A stretch of 6,024 bases of DNA from F23-D06 sp045600525. GTDB taxonomy: Bacteria > Bacteroidota > Bacteroidia > Bacteroidales > WCHB1-69. Position numbers and translations under genes: made by a program. The stretch is from the NCBI GenBank assembly GCA_045600525.1, contig JAZRYC010000105.1:1-6024 (forward strand), read 5' to 3'. Of the stretch, positions 1 through 6,024 are shown piece after piece. How positions within the stretch are numbered: position 1 is the first letter of the stretch; each line of letters opens with the position of its first letter. A model generated the notes under the pieces. The model saw only the letters and a list, made by a program, of their open reading frames with translations, was not told the DNA's origin and ran no database searches.

Positions 1-21
1 AAACTAATCTACATCCAGCGT

Positions 22-672
22 TTATTCAATGATACGGAGAAGTTCCGATGGATGTGAGATGATATAGTCAGCGCCTGATTCCTGTAATTCCGTACGAGGG
101 CGGTAGCCCCAAAGAACACCAATGGCCTTGAGACCGGCGCGATGGGCTGTCACCATGTCCACTGAGGTGTCACCAAGATAAAGCGTTTCCTCTTTATCAC
201 AATGAGTCTCTTCAAGGATGTCGTACACAATTTGCGGATGGGGTTTGACGGGAATGTCTTTTCGCTGGCCGATGAGAGATGCCCACTGAATGGAAGGGAA
301 ATAGTCAGACATTAGCGGCGCAATGGCGGAATGTATCTTGTTGGTAGCCACAGCTAGTTTTATGCCCTTAGATTGTATGATTTCCAATGTTTCTGTCAAA
401 CCTTCGTAAACACTGGTTTTATCATGCATGTGGAGGGTGTAGTAGTCCAAAAATTCATGAAAGCATGTTTCATATATGGATCCTGTTTTATATCCTTCAG
501 GCAGAATGCGTGTGATAAGGGTGGGCATGCCGTTACCCACGAAATAGCGATAGGCATCTACAGGATGAGTAGGAAAACCATGTTCTTCCAACACATGGTT
601 TGCTGCGTCTGCAAGATCTTCAAGCGTATTGAGAAGTGTCCCGTCTAAATCGAAAATCAAAAGTTTGACCAT
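22..672 (-). CDS. gph: HAD-superfamily phosphatase, phosphoglycolate phosphatase-like
   Basis: A 216-residue cytoplasmic hydrolase of the haloacid dehalogenase superfamily, most like phosphoglycolate phosphatase (Gph) or the related pyrophosphatase PpaX. All the HAD signatures are visible. Motif I is FDLDGT, with nucleophile D8 and acid/base D10. Motif II is the Thr of VATNK (T110), motif III is the Lys of KPHP (K143), and motif IV is GDTSVDM (D168/D172, Mg2+ ligands). Residues about 15-85 form the helical C1 cap that covers the active site in this subfamily. The length is normal and the ATG start places motif I at the expected N-terminal position. Gph removes 2-phosphoglycolate, a by-product of DNA repair and oxygen damage; HAD specificity cannot be read from sequence alone, so the substrate is inferred. 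It lies 27 bases downstream of rfbC on the same strand and is probably the last gene of the cluster. No terminator is visible in the 21 bases left after its stop. Confidence 0.88.
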   Translation of the reverse strand: MVKLLIFDLDGTLLNTLEDLADAANHVLEEHGFPTHPVDAYRYFVGNGMPTLITRILPEGYKTGSIYETCFHEFLDYYTLHMHDKTSVYEGLTETLEIIQSKGIKLAVATNKIHSAIAPLMSDYFPSIQWASLIGQRKDIPVKPHPQIVYDILEETHCDKEETLYLGDTSVDMVTAHRAGLKAIGVLWGYRPRTELQESGADYIISHPSELLRIIE

Positions 673-699
673 GAAAACTCGTTCTCTCTGTCTGCGTTT

Positions 700-1248
700 T
701 TAGTATATAAAAGGAGATTCAAAATCTTTAAAAAAGGGCCCTTCAGTATCTTTTGCAGAAGTTAAGGGATGCTGTACCTGCCAATCAATTTTGAGGTCCG
801 GATCGTCAAAGCGGATGCTGCCCTCGGAATCTTTGTTATAGAAGTTTGAGCATTTGTAAAAAAACAACGTGTTGTCCTCTAATGCGGCAAATCCATGGGC
901 GAAACCTGCGGGAATATAGAATTGTCGGAAGTTGTCTTCTGTGAGCAGAACGGAATAATATTGACCGTATGTCGGGCTTCCCCTGCGGATATCTACGGCA
1001 AAGTCTATGGCAGCTCCTTTGAGAATGCGCACCAACTTGGCTTGCGCAAAAGGAGGCCTTTGGAAATGAAGTCCACGCACAACACCTCTCTGGGAACAGG
1101 ATTGGTTGTCTTGCACCCAATGTTCCCGAATGCCTAATTCGGTAAGACTGTTTTCATTGTAACTTTCAAAGAAATAGCCCCGTTCATCCTTAAAGACTTT
1201 GGGTTCCAAAACAAGTAGTCCTGGTATGGGAGTATTCAGTGCTTGCAT
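700..1248 (-). CDS. rfbC: dTDP-4-dehydrorhamnose 3,5-epimerase
   Basis: A 182-residue cupin-fold enzyme (RmlC/RfbC). It epimerises C3 and C5 of dTDP-4-keto-6-deoxy-glucose on the way to dTDP-L-rhamnose for surface polysaccharide. Recognisable landmarks, in order, are PGLLVLEPKVFKDERGYF (residues 9-26, family start with the DxRG turn), WVQDNQS (44-50), and VVRGLHFQ (56-63) with the catalytic-base histidine H61. These are followed by K71 in AKLVR, VDIRRGSPTYG (85-95), PAGFAHGF (113-120), and YKCSNFY (131-137) with Y131 as the expected catalytic tyrosine. Length and motif spacing match the family throughout, so it should be active. It begins 29 bases after the ClC stop and ends 27 bases before the phosphatase, so it is probably co-transcribed with both. 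The rfbA, rfbB and rfbD partners are not in the window, so they must lie elsewhere or beyond it. No Shine-Dalgarno is evident ahead of the ATG. Confidence 0.95.
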   Translation of the reverse strand: MQALNTPIPGLLVLEPKVFKDERGYFFESYNENSLTELGIREHWVQDNQSCSQRGVVRGLHFQRPPFAQAKLVRILKGAAIDFAVDIRRGSPTYGQYYSVLLTEDNFRQFYIPAGFAHGFAALEDNTLFFYKCSNFYNKDSEGSIRFDDPDLKIDWQVQHPLTSAKDTEGPFFKDFESPFIY

Positions 1249-1277
1249 AATAGACGTTTTATAATTAGAGATATGTT

Positions 1278-3065
1278 TTAGTCTTCCGACTCTTTGGCTA
1301 CAAAATTCTGATATTCGGTAAGAAATTTGGCGCGTGAGAGGAATCCGATGTATTTTCGATCTTTAGTGATAATGGGCATATTGAAATTTCCCGTTCGTTT
1401 GAATTTTTCCAAAGCAACGGCGGCTGTGTCATCTTCAAAGATAAATTCTTCAGGTTCAATCATAAGATCTTCCACCCTGACAAGATCGTATAATTCAGGT
1501 TTGAAGATGACGTCGCGGTGATCGTCCATCACCAATAATCCAGAGAATATATCATTATCATCGGTGACGACAAAGAGATTGCGCTTGCTGTGCGCAATGA
1601 CATCAACATATTGCCGTAGAGAACTATGATTGGGAATAGTGAGTATGTCGGTATCAATGAAGTTTCCCCATTGTAATTTGCGAAGGGCAAAGTTGTTTTT
1701 GTTGTGCGTCTTCAGCACACCCTTTTCGGCAATGGGCCGGGTATATACGGAGTATTTTTCAAAGGGATGCACGCAGATATAGGAACAGGCGGCAGTAATC
1801 ATCAGTGGGATCAGCAGCGTGTACCCGGAAGAAAGTTCGGCAATGAGGAACATGGCGGTCATAGGAGCCTGCATCACGCCAGTCATGATGCCAGCCATGC
1901 CGGCAAGAATGAAATTGACGTAGGGAAGGTTTGTTCCTAAAAGGTGATTGGACAGACCTGCTACAAAAAATCCCGTGAAGGCGCCGATAAACAAGGTAGG
2001 CGCAAACACACCGCCAATGCCACCAGACGCAGTAGTAAAGGTTGTGGCAAATACTTTAAGAAGGATGATACCGGCAATTCCCACAAAAAACAGAACACGG
2101 TTCTCGCAAATGTCGTAAAGAGGTGATTTGGCAAATATTCCCGGATAGTTACCATTGATCAACATGTTGATATGATCGTATCCTTCTCCATAGAATACAG
2201 GAAAAAGATATATTAACAAACAAAGAAAAACACCTCCGATAATGGCTCTAAGGTATATTTTACGAATTTTCTTCATCTGTTTTTCCAACCAGCGAGAAAG
2301 GCGCAGGAAATAAACGGAAAGCAAACCGCACAGCAAGCCAAGAATAATGTAGAAGGGTATTCGAGAGAGGAAAAATTCCTGTGTGGTGTGGATGTCGAAC
2401 ATGACATTGCGTCCTAGGAAGAATATGGACATCACTGTCCCAGTGGCCGCGGAAATCAGTAGAGGCAACAAAGCTCCACCGGTAAGGTCGAGCATTAAGA
2501 CTTCAAAAGTAAAAACAATAGCGGCAATAGGGGCTTTGAAGATTGCAGCCATGGCTGCTGTCGAGCCACAGGCTAAGAGCAGTGTCGTCTGCTTGGCATT
2601 AAGCCGGAACAATTTGCCCATATTTGAACCTATGGCCGACCCTGTCAGAACCATCGGCGCCTCCAATCCCACTGAGCCACCGAAACCCACAGTAATGGCA
2701 CTGGAAATCATAGATGAATATACGTTGTGCAGACGGAGCTTACCGTCACTTTTACCGATAGCCTTCAATACGATACTCACCCCATGGCTGAGATTGTCCT
2801 TAACGACTTTACGCACAAATATCAAGGTCAGTATGATACCAATAGGAGGGAAAACGAGGTAAAAATAGTTGATACTATTATTAGGATCGGCATGACTCAA
2901 TGCACGCGTGGTGAGATAAAGAAGGTTTTTGATGACGATGGCCGCCGTAGCACCCAATAACCCGATGACAAAACTGAGTAGCAGTATAATCGTTCGCTGA
3001 CTGAAGTGCTTGCGAATAAAACGCCGTATTCGGGCAATACCATAAAGAATGTTGCGAGTCATCAT
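1278..3065 (-). CDS. ClC-family chloride channel/transporter with C-terminal CBS pair
   Basis: A 595-residue inner-membrane ClC protein, counted from the ATG at 3065. Residues about 25-445 are the multi-helix ClC core. It contains SHGVS (94-98) at the GSGIP filter position, GGSVGLEAP (129-137) with the gating glutamate E135, KAPIAAIVFTFEVLMLD (177-193), GGIGGVFAP (348-356) as the GIFAP element, and a Tyr in the KYSVYT stretch (437-442) as the likely central tyrosine. Residues about 463-592 form two CBS domains, which in this family bind nucleotides or regulate gating. The position equivalent to the internal proton glutamate of E. coli ClC (E203) is V189, so strict Cl-/H+ exchange is doubtful. 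A longer frame opens at a TTG at 3083, but that codon lies inside the -7 promoter element, so I chose ATG 3065; ATG 3062 is equally possible. It is probably the first gene of a cluster with rfbC and the phosphatase. The substrate anion is inferred. Confidence 0.92.
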   Translation of the reverse strand: MMTRNILYGIARIRRFIRKHFSQRTIILLLSFVIGLLGATAAIVIKNLLYLTTRALSHADPNNSINYFYLVFPPIGIILTLIFVRKVVKDNLSHGVSIVLKAIGKSDGKLRLHNVYSSMISSAITVGFGGSVGLEAPMVLTGSAIGSNMGKLFRLNAKQTTLLLACGSTAAMAAIFKAPIAAIVFTFEVLMLDLTGGALLPLLISAATGTVMSIFFLGRNVMFDIHTTQEFFLSRIPFYIILGLLCGLLSVYFLRLSRWLEKQMKKIRKIYLRAIIGGVFLCLLIYLFPVFYGEGYDHINMLINGNYPGIFAKSPLYDICENRVLFFVGIAGIILLKVFATTFTTASGGIGGVFAPTLFIGAFTGFFVAGLSNHLLGTNLPYVNFILAGMAGIMTGVMQAPMTAMFLIAELSSGYTLLIPLMITAACSYICVHPFEKYSVYTRPIAEKGVLKTHNKNNFALRKLQWGNFIDTDILTIPNHSSLRQYVDVIAHSKRNLFVVTDDNDIFSGLLVMDDHRDVIFKPELYDLVRVEDLMIEPEEFIFEDDTAAVALEKFKRTGNFNMPIITKDRKYIGFLSRAKFLTEYQNFVAKESED

Positions 3066-3080
3066 AATTTCAAACGGCGG

Positions 3081-3088
3081 CAAATATA
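3081..3088 (-). promoter_or_regulatory. Bacteroidetes-type -7 promoter element for the ClC cluster
   Basis: On the minus strand this reads TATATTTG, an exact match to the Bacteroidetes sigma-ABfr -7 consensus TAnnTTTG, followed by GC-rich CCGCC. Transcription would start a few bases downstream, giving a leader of roughly 10-13 bases before the ATG at 3065. No TTG/TTTG -33 box is present at the usual 19-21 base spacing. The heptamer ATATTTG occurs twice one base apart (plus-strand CAAATAT at 3081-3087 and 3089-3095), so the exact element could be offset by eight bases. Confidence 0.5.
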
Positions 3089-3103
3089 CAAATATTACCA
3101 GAA

Positions 3104-3771
3104 ATTCCCGTTGCGTCTTGGGAAAGAATCTCTTCTAAATAGCAGTCAATGGGATCTTCGACTTCCTCAACGAGTTGCAAATGCGCAACAACCTAGTGAT
3201 TACCACCAAAAGCGCTGGAAATCTTAACATCAAAAAATGCCAGGCAGATGATGCAGTGATGCAACTTGGTGGCGCAGGCAACTTTGAAGTCGCGGAAATC
3301 GGTGGAATAACACCAAACAACAAAGTAACTATTAACATTGGTGGCGCTGGAAATATGGTATTTGGGAACGTTGCCGCTGACAAACTGTTTTTGAAAAAAA
3401 AGAGTGCCGGCAATTTGGTTTTAAAGGATGTCTCGGCTAACGAGTTTCGTCTGAAAAATGAGGGTACGGGCAATGTGAAAGTCACTGGAAACGTTGTCGA
3501 TGTGGACATTTACAATGGCGGGGTCGGTAATTTCAATACCGCTGGACTAACTGCTGAAATCGCAAATGTTGTGAATAATAGTTTAAATGTCATCAGTTTG
3601 AAAGTTCAAGACACCGCATACATTTCGGGACTAATTACCAAAAAGAACGGAGTGCAAACTCAGAGGACGGCAAAAATCTCGTGCCCGGCGAAAGTTTTTC
3701 TAATGATTCCTGCCATAGATATGGAAACGGGTGAAGAGACAGGAGAAAAAGGGAAAGTCCAAATCAAATAA
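3104..3771 (+). pseudogene. Decayed DUF2807 (head GIN domain) surface-type protein
   Basis: Relic of a DUF2807-like beta-repeat protein, a family normally exported to the Bacteroidetes envelope and of unknown function. The frame open from 3139 to the TAA at 3771 holds six copies of a roughly 20-residue repeat ending in (S/G)-x-G-N: SAGN, GGAGN, GGAGN, SAGN, GTGN, GVGN. These come from 3220 to about 3531. Ahead of it, 3139-3165 encodes IAVNGIFDF, like the family's N-terminal 'VSGIFDV' strand. In a different frame, 3104-3136 encodes IPVASWERISS, like the 'REIPVASF..I' segment that precedes it. The family then normally has about 15-25 more residues (a 'TQGD' strand) before the repeats; here they are absent. 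No signal peptide exists and none fits, because the ClC promoter and start lie directly upstream. Possible starts in the intact frame are TTG 3175 and ATG 3181, which would give a cytoplasmic protein of about 196-198 residues. A live shortened gene, or sequencing indels, remain possible. Confidence 0.55.
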
Positions 3772-3772
3772 A

Positions 3773-3901
3773 GGGAACACCTGCGCAGTGCAACGTGCCG
3801 TAGCAATTTTCCGCTTTGGCTATGAGGGTGGGGAGACGATTATGCAGAAGGAAAACGGCGAGTGGAAAATCGTCCGTTCGGAAATGACTTGGATAGAATA
3901 A
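3773..3901 (+). pseudogene. C-terminal remnant of a small secreted/lipoprotein-like protein
   Basis: Directly after the stop of the GIN-domain relic, and in another reading frame, 42 codons read like a protein tail and end at TAA 3899-3901. The run starts GNTCAVQRAVAIFRF, continues with GYEGGETIMQKENGEWKIV, and ends RSEMTWIE. The alternating hydrophobic strand followed by 'K-E-N-G-E-W-K-I' resembles the last strands of NTF2-like or DUF4878-type Bacteroidetes lipoproteins; that family assignment is inference. The frame is open only from 3719 and its first possible start is GTG 3731, inside the preceding ORF, so no intact gene is possible. The likeliest reading is a fragment left by deletion. 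It shares its frame with the N-terminal IPVASW relic at 3104, but no continuous gene connects them. Confidence 0.4.
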
Positions 3902-4020
3902 GTATTGTTTTTTTTGTTACCTTTGCGCGCTTTTTACGGCTAAACTGATAGCAGATTGCTAATAGCTAATAGTCAATAACTTGCAACAATTACCAACAAT
4001 AATTACAAATAAATTTTATT
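3902..4020 (+). promoter_or_regulatory. nifJ upstream region: -7 element and AT-rich leader
   Basis: This intergenic stretch carries TACCTTTG at 3918-3925, an exact TAnnTTTG -7 match, preceded by a T-tract (3908-3915). The nearest TTG boxes (3889-3891 and 3905-3907) are 26 and 10 bases away, so the -33 element is weak or absent. Transcription from here would give a leader of roughly 90 bases. The leader has a perfect tandem heptamer (GCTAATA at 3958-3964 and 3965-3971) and then a strongly A/T-rich, C-poor run up to the ATG without a Shine-Dalgarno, as is common for highly expressed Bacteroidetes genes. I see no stable hairpin or riboswitch. Confidence 0.5.
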
Positions 4021-6024
4021 ATGGCACAAAAAAAATTTATGACTTGCGACGGTAACTGCGCTGCAGCTCACGTTGCGTACATGTTCAGTGAAGTTGCCGC
4101 TATTTACCCTATCACCCCTTCTTCCCCGATGGCAGAATACATCGACGAATGGAGTGCAGGCGGCAGAAAAAACATCTTTGGTGAAAACGTAAAGGTTGTC
4201 GAAATGCAATCCGAAGCTGGTGCTGCTGGCGCCGTTCACGGTTCTTTGCAAGCTGGTGCTCTCACCACCACCTACACCGCTTCCCAAGGTCTCCTTTTGA
4301 TGGTTCCGAATATGTACAAAATCGCTGGCGAATTGCTTCCTGGCGTTTTCCACGTATCCGCTCGTGCATTGGCTGCTCAAGCTCTCTCTATCTTCGGTGA
4401 CCACGCCGACGTGATGAGTGCTCGCCAAACCGGTTTCGCTATGCTCGCAACAAGCTCCGTTCAAGAAATTATGGACCTCGCTCCTGTTGCTCACCTCGCT
4501 GCTATCGAAGGCCGCGTTCCTTTCGTTCATTTCTTCGATGGTTTCCGTACTTCTCACGAAATCCAGAAAGTGGAAGTCACCAACCAAGATGACGTTAAGA
4601 AACTCGTCAACTGGAAAGCCCTCAACGAATATCGCGAACGTGCTCTCAACCCTGAACACCCTGTAACCCGCGGTACCGCTCAAAATGGCGACATCTATTT
4701 CCAGACCCGCGAATTGCAAAACAAATACTACGATGCTCTTCCTGATATCGTAGCTAAATATATGAAGAAAATGAGCAAAATCACCGGTCGTGACTATGCT
4801 CCTTTCACCTTCTACGGCGCTGCTGACGCTACCGACGTAATCGTAGCTATCGGCTCTATCAACGACGTTATCAAGACTGTCATCGATAAGGAAAACAAGA
4901 GCGGCAAGAAACTCGGTCTCATCACCGTTCACTTGTATCGTCCGTTCTCCGTTAAATATTTGATGGCTGTTATGCCTAAGACTGTCGAAAGAATCTGCGT
5001 TCTCGACAGAACCAAAGAACCAGGCGCTAACGGAGATCCTTTGTACCTCGATGTTGTTGAAGCTTTCAAGAACAGCGAACTCAACCCGATGATCATCGGC
5101 GGTCGCTACGGTCTTTCTTCCAAAGACACGACTCCTGCTCACATCCTCGCTGTTTACAAGAACCTCGCTTCCAACAAGCCGATGAACCAATTCACCGTTG
5201 GTATCAACGACGATGTTACACACAAATCCCTCAAAGTTGGTAAGGAAATCTCCATCCTTCCTAAGGGCACATTCGAAGCTAAATTCTACGGCCTCGGCGC
5301 TGATGGTACCGTAGGTGCTAACAAGAACTCTATCAAGATCATTGGTGACAACACCAACAAATACAGCCAAGCCTATTTCGACTATGACTCCAAGAAGTCT
5401 GGTGGTTACACCTGCTCTCACTTGCGTTTCGGTGACCAACCTATCCTCGCTCCGTACTTGGTAGGTACACCTGACTTCGTAGCTGTTCACGTTCCTTCTT
5501 ATTTGAAGAAATATGACTGCTTGCGCGGTTTGAAGAAAAACGGTACCTTCTTGTACAACTCTCCTTGGAGCGTTGCTGAAACCAAGAAGAACCTCCCTGA
5601 TTTCGTGAAGAAATATTTGGCAATGAACAACATCAATATGTACATCATTGATGCTACCAAGATTGCTGGCGAAATCGGTTTGGGCAACCGTACCAACACC
5701 ATCCTTCAATCTGCATTCTTCAAGATCTCCGGCGTTATCCCTTACGACCTCGCTGTTGAACAAATGAAGAAATTCATCGTTAAATCTTACGGCAAGAAAG
5801 GTGAAGACGTTGTCAATATGAACTATGCAGCTGTTGACCGCGGTGGCGAAATCACTAAAGTTGACATCCCTGCTACTTGGGCTAAACTCGATTGCACCAC
5901 AGACTTCCAATTCGAAAACAACCCTGACGATCCTGAATTCATCAACAAGGTTATGCGTCCAATGGTTGCTCAATGTGGTAATGACCTTCCTGTTTCCGCA
6001 TTCAAAGATATTATTGATGGTACA
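4021..6024 (+). CDS. nifJ: Pyruvate:ferredoxin (flavodoxin) oxidoreductase, 5' part
   Basis: The first 668 residues of a single-chain pyruvate:ferredoxin oxidoreductase (usually about 1,170-1,200 residues). The frame is still open at the window end. The enzyme converts pyruvate plus CoA to acetyl-CoA and CO2 and reduces ferredoxin, the central step of pyruvate metabolism in anaerobes. Domain I (about 1-260) holds YPITPSS (29-35, substrate threonine T32), VEMQSEAGAAGAVHGS (60-75, with E65, the glutamate that activates TPP), and SARALAAQALSIFGDHADVM (113-132, with R115, which contacts pyruvate). Domain II follows (GSINDVI and TVHLYRPFS, to about 415). The gamma-type domain III starts near FYGLGADGTVGANKN (422-436) and includes the SGGYTCSHLRFG strand. 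The last residues, LPVSAFKDIIDGT, sit just before the 2x[4Fe-4S] ferredoxin and TPP domains, which lie outside. An in-frame stop at 4000-4002 with no other ATG fixes the start. Codon use is extremely biased (no TTA, CTA or TCA over about 650 codons), which suggests very high expression. Confidence 0.97.
   Translation, partial: MAQKKFMTCDGNCAAAHVAYMFSEVAAIYPITPSSPMAEYIDEWSAGGRKNIFGENVKVVEMQSEAGAAGAVHGSLQAGALTTTYTASQGLLLMVPNMYKIAGELLPGVFHVSARALAAQALSIFGDHADVMSARQTGFAMLATSSVQEIMDLAPVAHLAAIEGRVPFVHFFDGFRTSHEIQKVEVTNQDDVKKLVNWKALNEYRERALNPEHPVTRGTAQNGDIYFQTRELQNKYYDALPDIVAKYMKKMSKITGRDYAPFTFYGAADATDVIVAIGSINDVIKTVIDKENKSGKKLGLITVHLYRPFSVKYLMAVMPKTVERICVLDRTKEPGANGDPLYLDVVEAFKNSELNPMIIGGRYGLSSKDTTPAHILAVYKNLASNKPMNQFTVGINDDVTHKSLKVGKEISILPKGTFEAKFYGLGADGTVGANKNSIKIIGDNTNKYSQAYFDYDSKKSGGYTCSHLRFGDQPILAPYLVGTPDFVAVHVPSYLKKYDCLRGLKKNGTFLYNSPWSVAETKKNLPDFVKKYLAMNNINMYIIDATKIAGEIGLGNRTNTILQSAFFKISGVIPYDLAVEQMKKFIVKSYGKKGEDVVNMNYAAVDRGGEITKVDIPATWAKLDCTTDFQFENNPDDPEFINKVMRPMVAQCGNDLPVSAFKDIIDGT

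Noticed and set aside
2383..2862. 159-codon plus-strand frame inside the ClC gene
   Set aside because: Antisense shadow of a conserved membrane-protein region (filter and GLEAP motifs on the other strand).
3066..3083. TTG start extending the ClC protein by six residues
   Set aside because: The TTG is the end of the TATATTTG promoter element and two adjacent ATG codons follow; the extra residues add nothing conserved.
3006..3227. 73-codon plus-strand frame spanning the ClC start and the relic
   Set aside because: Its translation has no family features, and it is the third frame over the frameshifted relic and the ClC promoter.
3135..3509. 124-codon minus-strand frame antisense to the GIN-repeat region
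   Set aside because: Low-complexity shadow translation, while the plus strand shows a regular protein repeat.
3911..3945. Possible intrinsic terminator around the T-tract and GCGCGC/TTTTT
   Set aside because: GCGCGC is self-complementary but too short to form a terminator stem, and the first T-tract precedes it; the TACCTTTG promoter reading explains the site better.
4003..5973. A 656-codon open frame on the minus strand
   Set aside because: It is in codon-for-codon register with nifJ and is explained by the absence of TTA/CTA/TCA in that gene. Its translation has no recognisable domain, whereas the sense strand is unmistakably NifJ.
1..6024. Mobile elements, CRISPR arrays, tRNA/rRNA genes
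   Set aside because: No transposase-like frames, no regularly spaced identical DNA repeats, and no cloverleaf or rRNA-like stretches were seen on either strand.

Overview
The window looks like chromosomal DNA of a Bacteroidota member, probably an anaerobe of the Bacteroidales. The support is indirect. There are TAnnTTTG-type -7 promoter elements (3081-3088 minus, 3918-3925 plus), the starts are AT-rich with no clear Shine-Dalgarno, the ClC protein carries the sequence style I associate with Bacteroidetes ClC proteins, a DUF2807 'GIN-domain' relic is present, and there is a single-chain pyruvate:ferredoxin oxidoreductase. I cannot name the genus.

The left half (22-3065) is a minus-strand cluster read right to left: a CBS-domain ClC anion channel/transporter, dTDP-4-dehydrorhamnose 3,5-epimerase (rfbC), and a HAD phosphatase of the phosphoglycolate phosphatase type. 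The gaps are only 29 and 27 bases, so the three are probably co-transcribed from the promoter just upstream of the ClC gene. The products (anion transport, deoxysugar-nucleotide synthesis, phosphate-ester clean-up) do not form an obvious pathway, and the epimerase is separated from the usual rfbA/B/D partners.

The middle (about 3090-3901, plus strand) appears to be a small gene graveyard. A DUF2807-like beta-repeat protein has no signal peptide and no room for one. Its N-terminal half seems broken by frameshifts and probably an internal deletion, while a 20-residue 'AGN' repeat array remains open. Immediately after it, in another frame, lies what looks like the C-terminal tail of a different small secreted protein.

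The right part (3902-6024) holds a promoter and roughly 90-base leader, then the first 668 codons of nifJ (pyruvate:ferredoxin/flavodoxin oxidoreductase), which runs off the window before its ferredoxin and TPP domains. nifJ has extreme codon bias: it lacks TTA, CTA and TCA codons over about 650 codons, which creates a spurious 656-codon antisense ORF. I see no mobile element, CRISPR array, tRNA or rRNA. I did not find a convincing new multi-gene system. The most interesting points are the decayed GIN-domain locus and the channel-like residues in the ClC protein.
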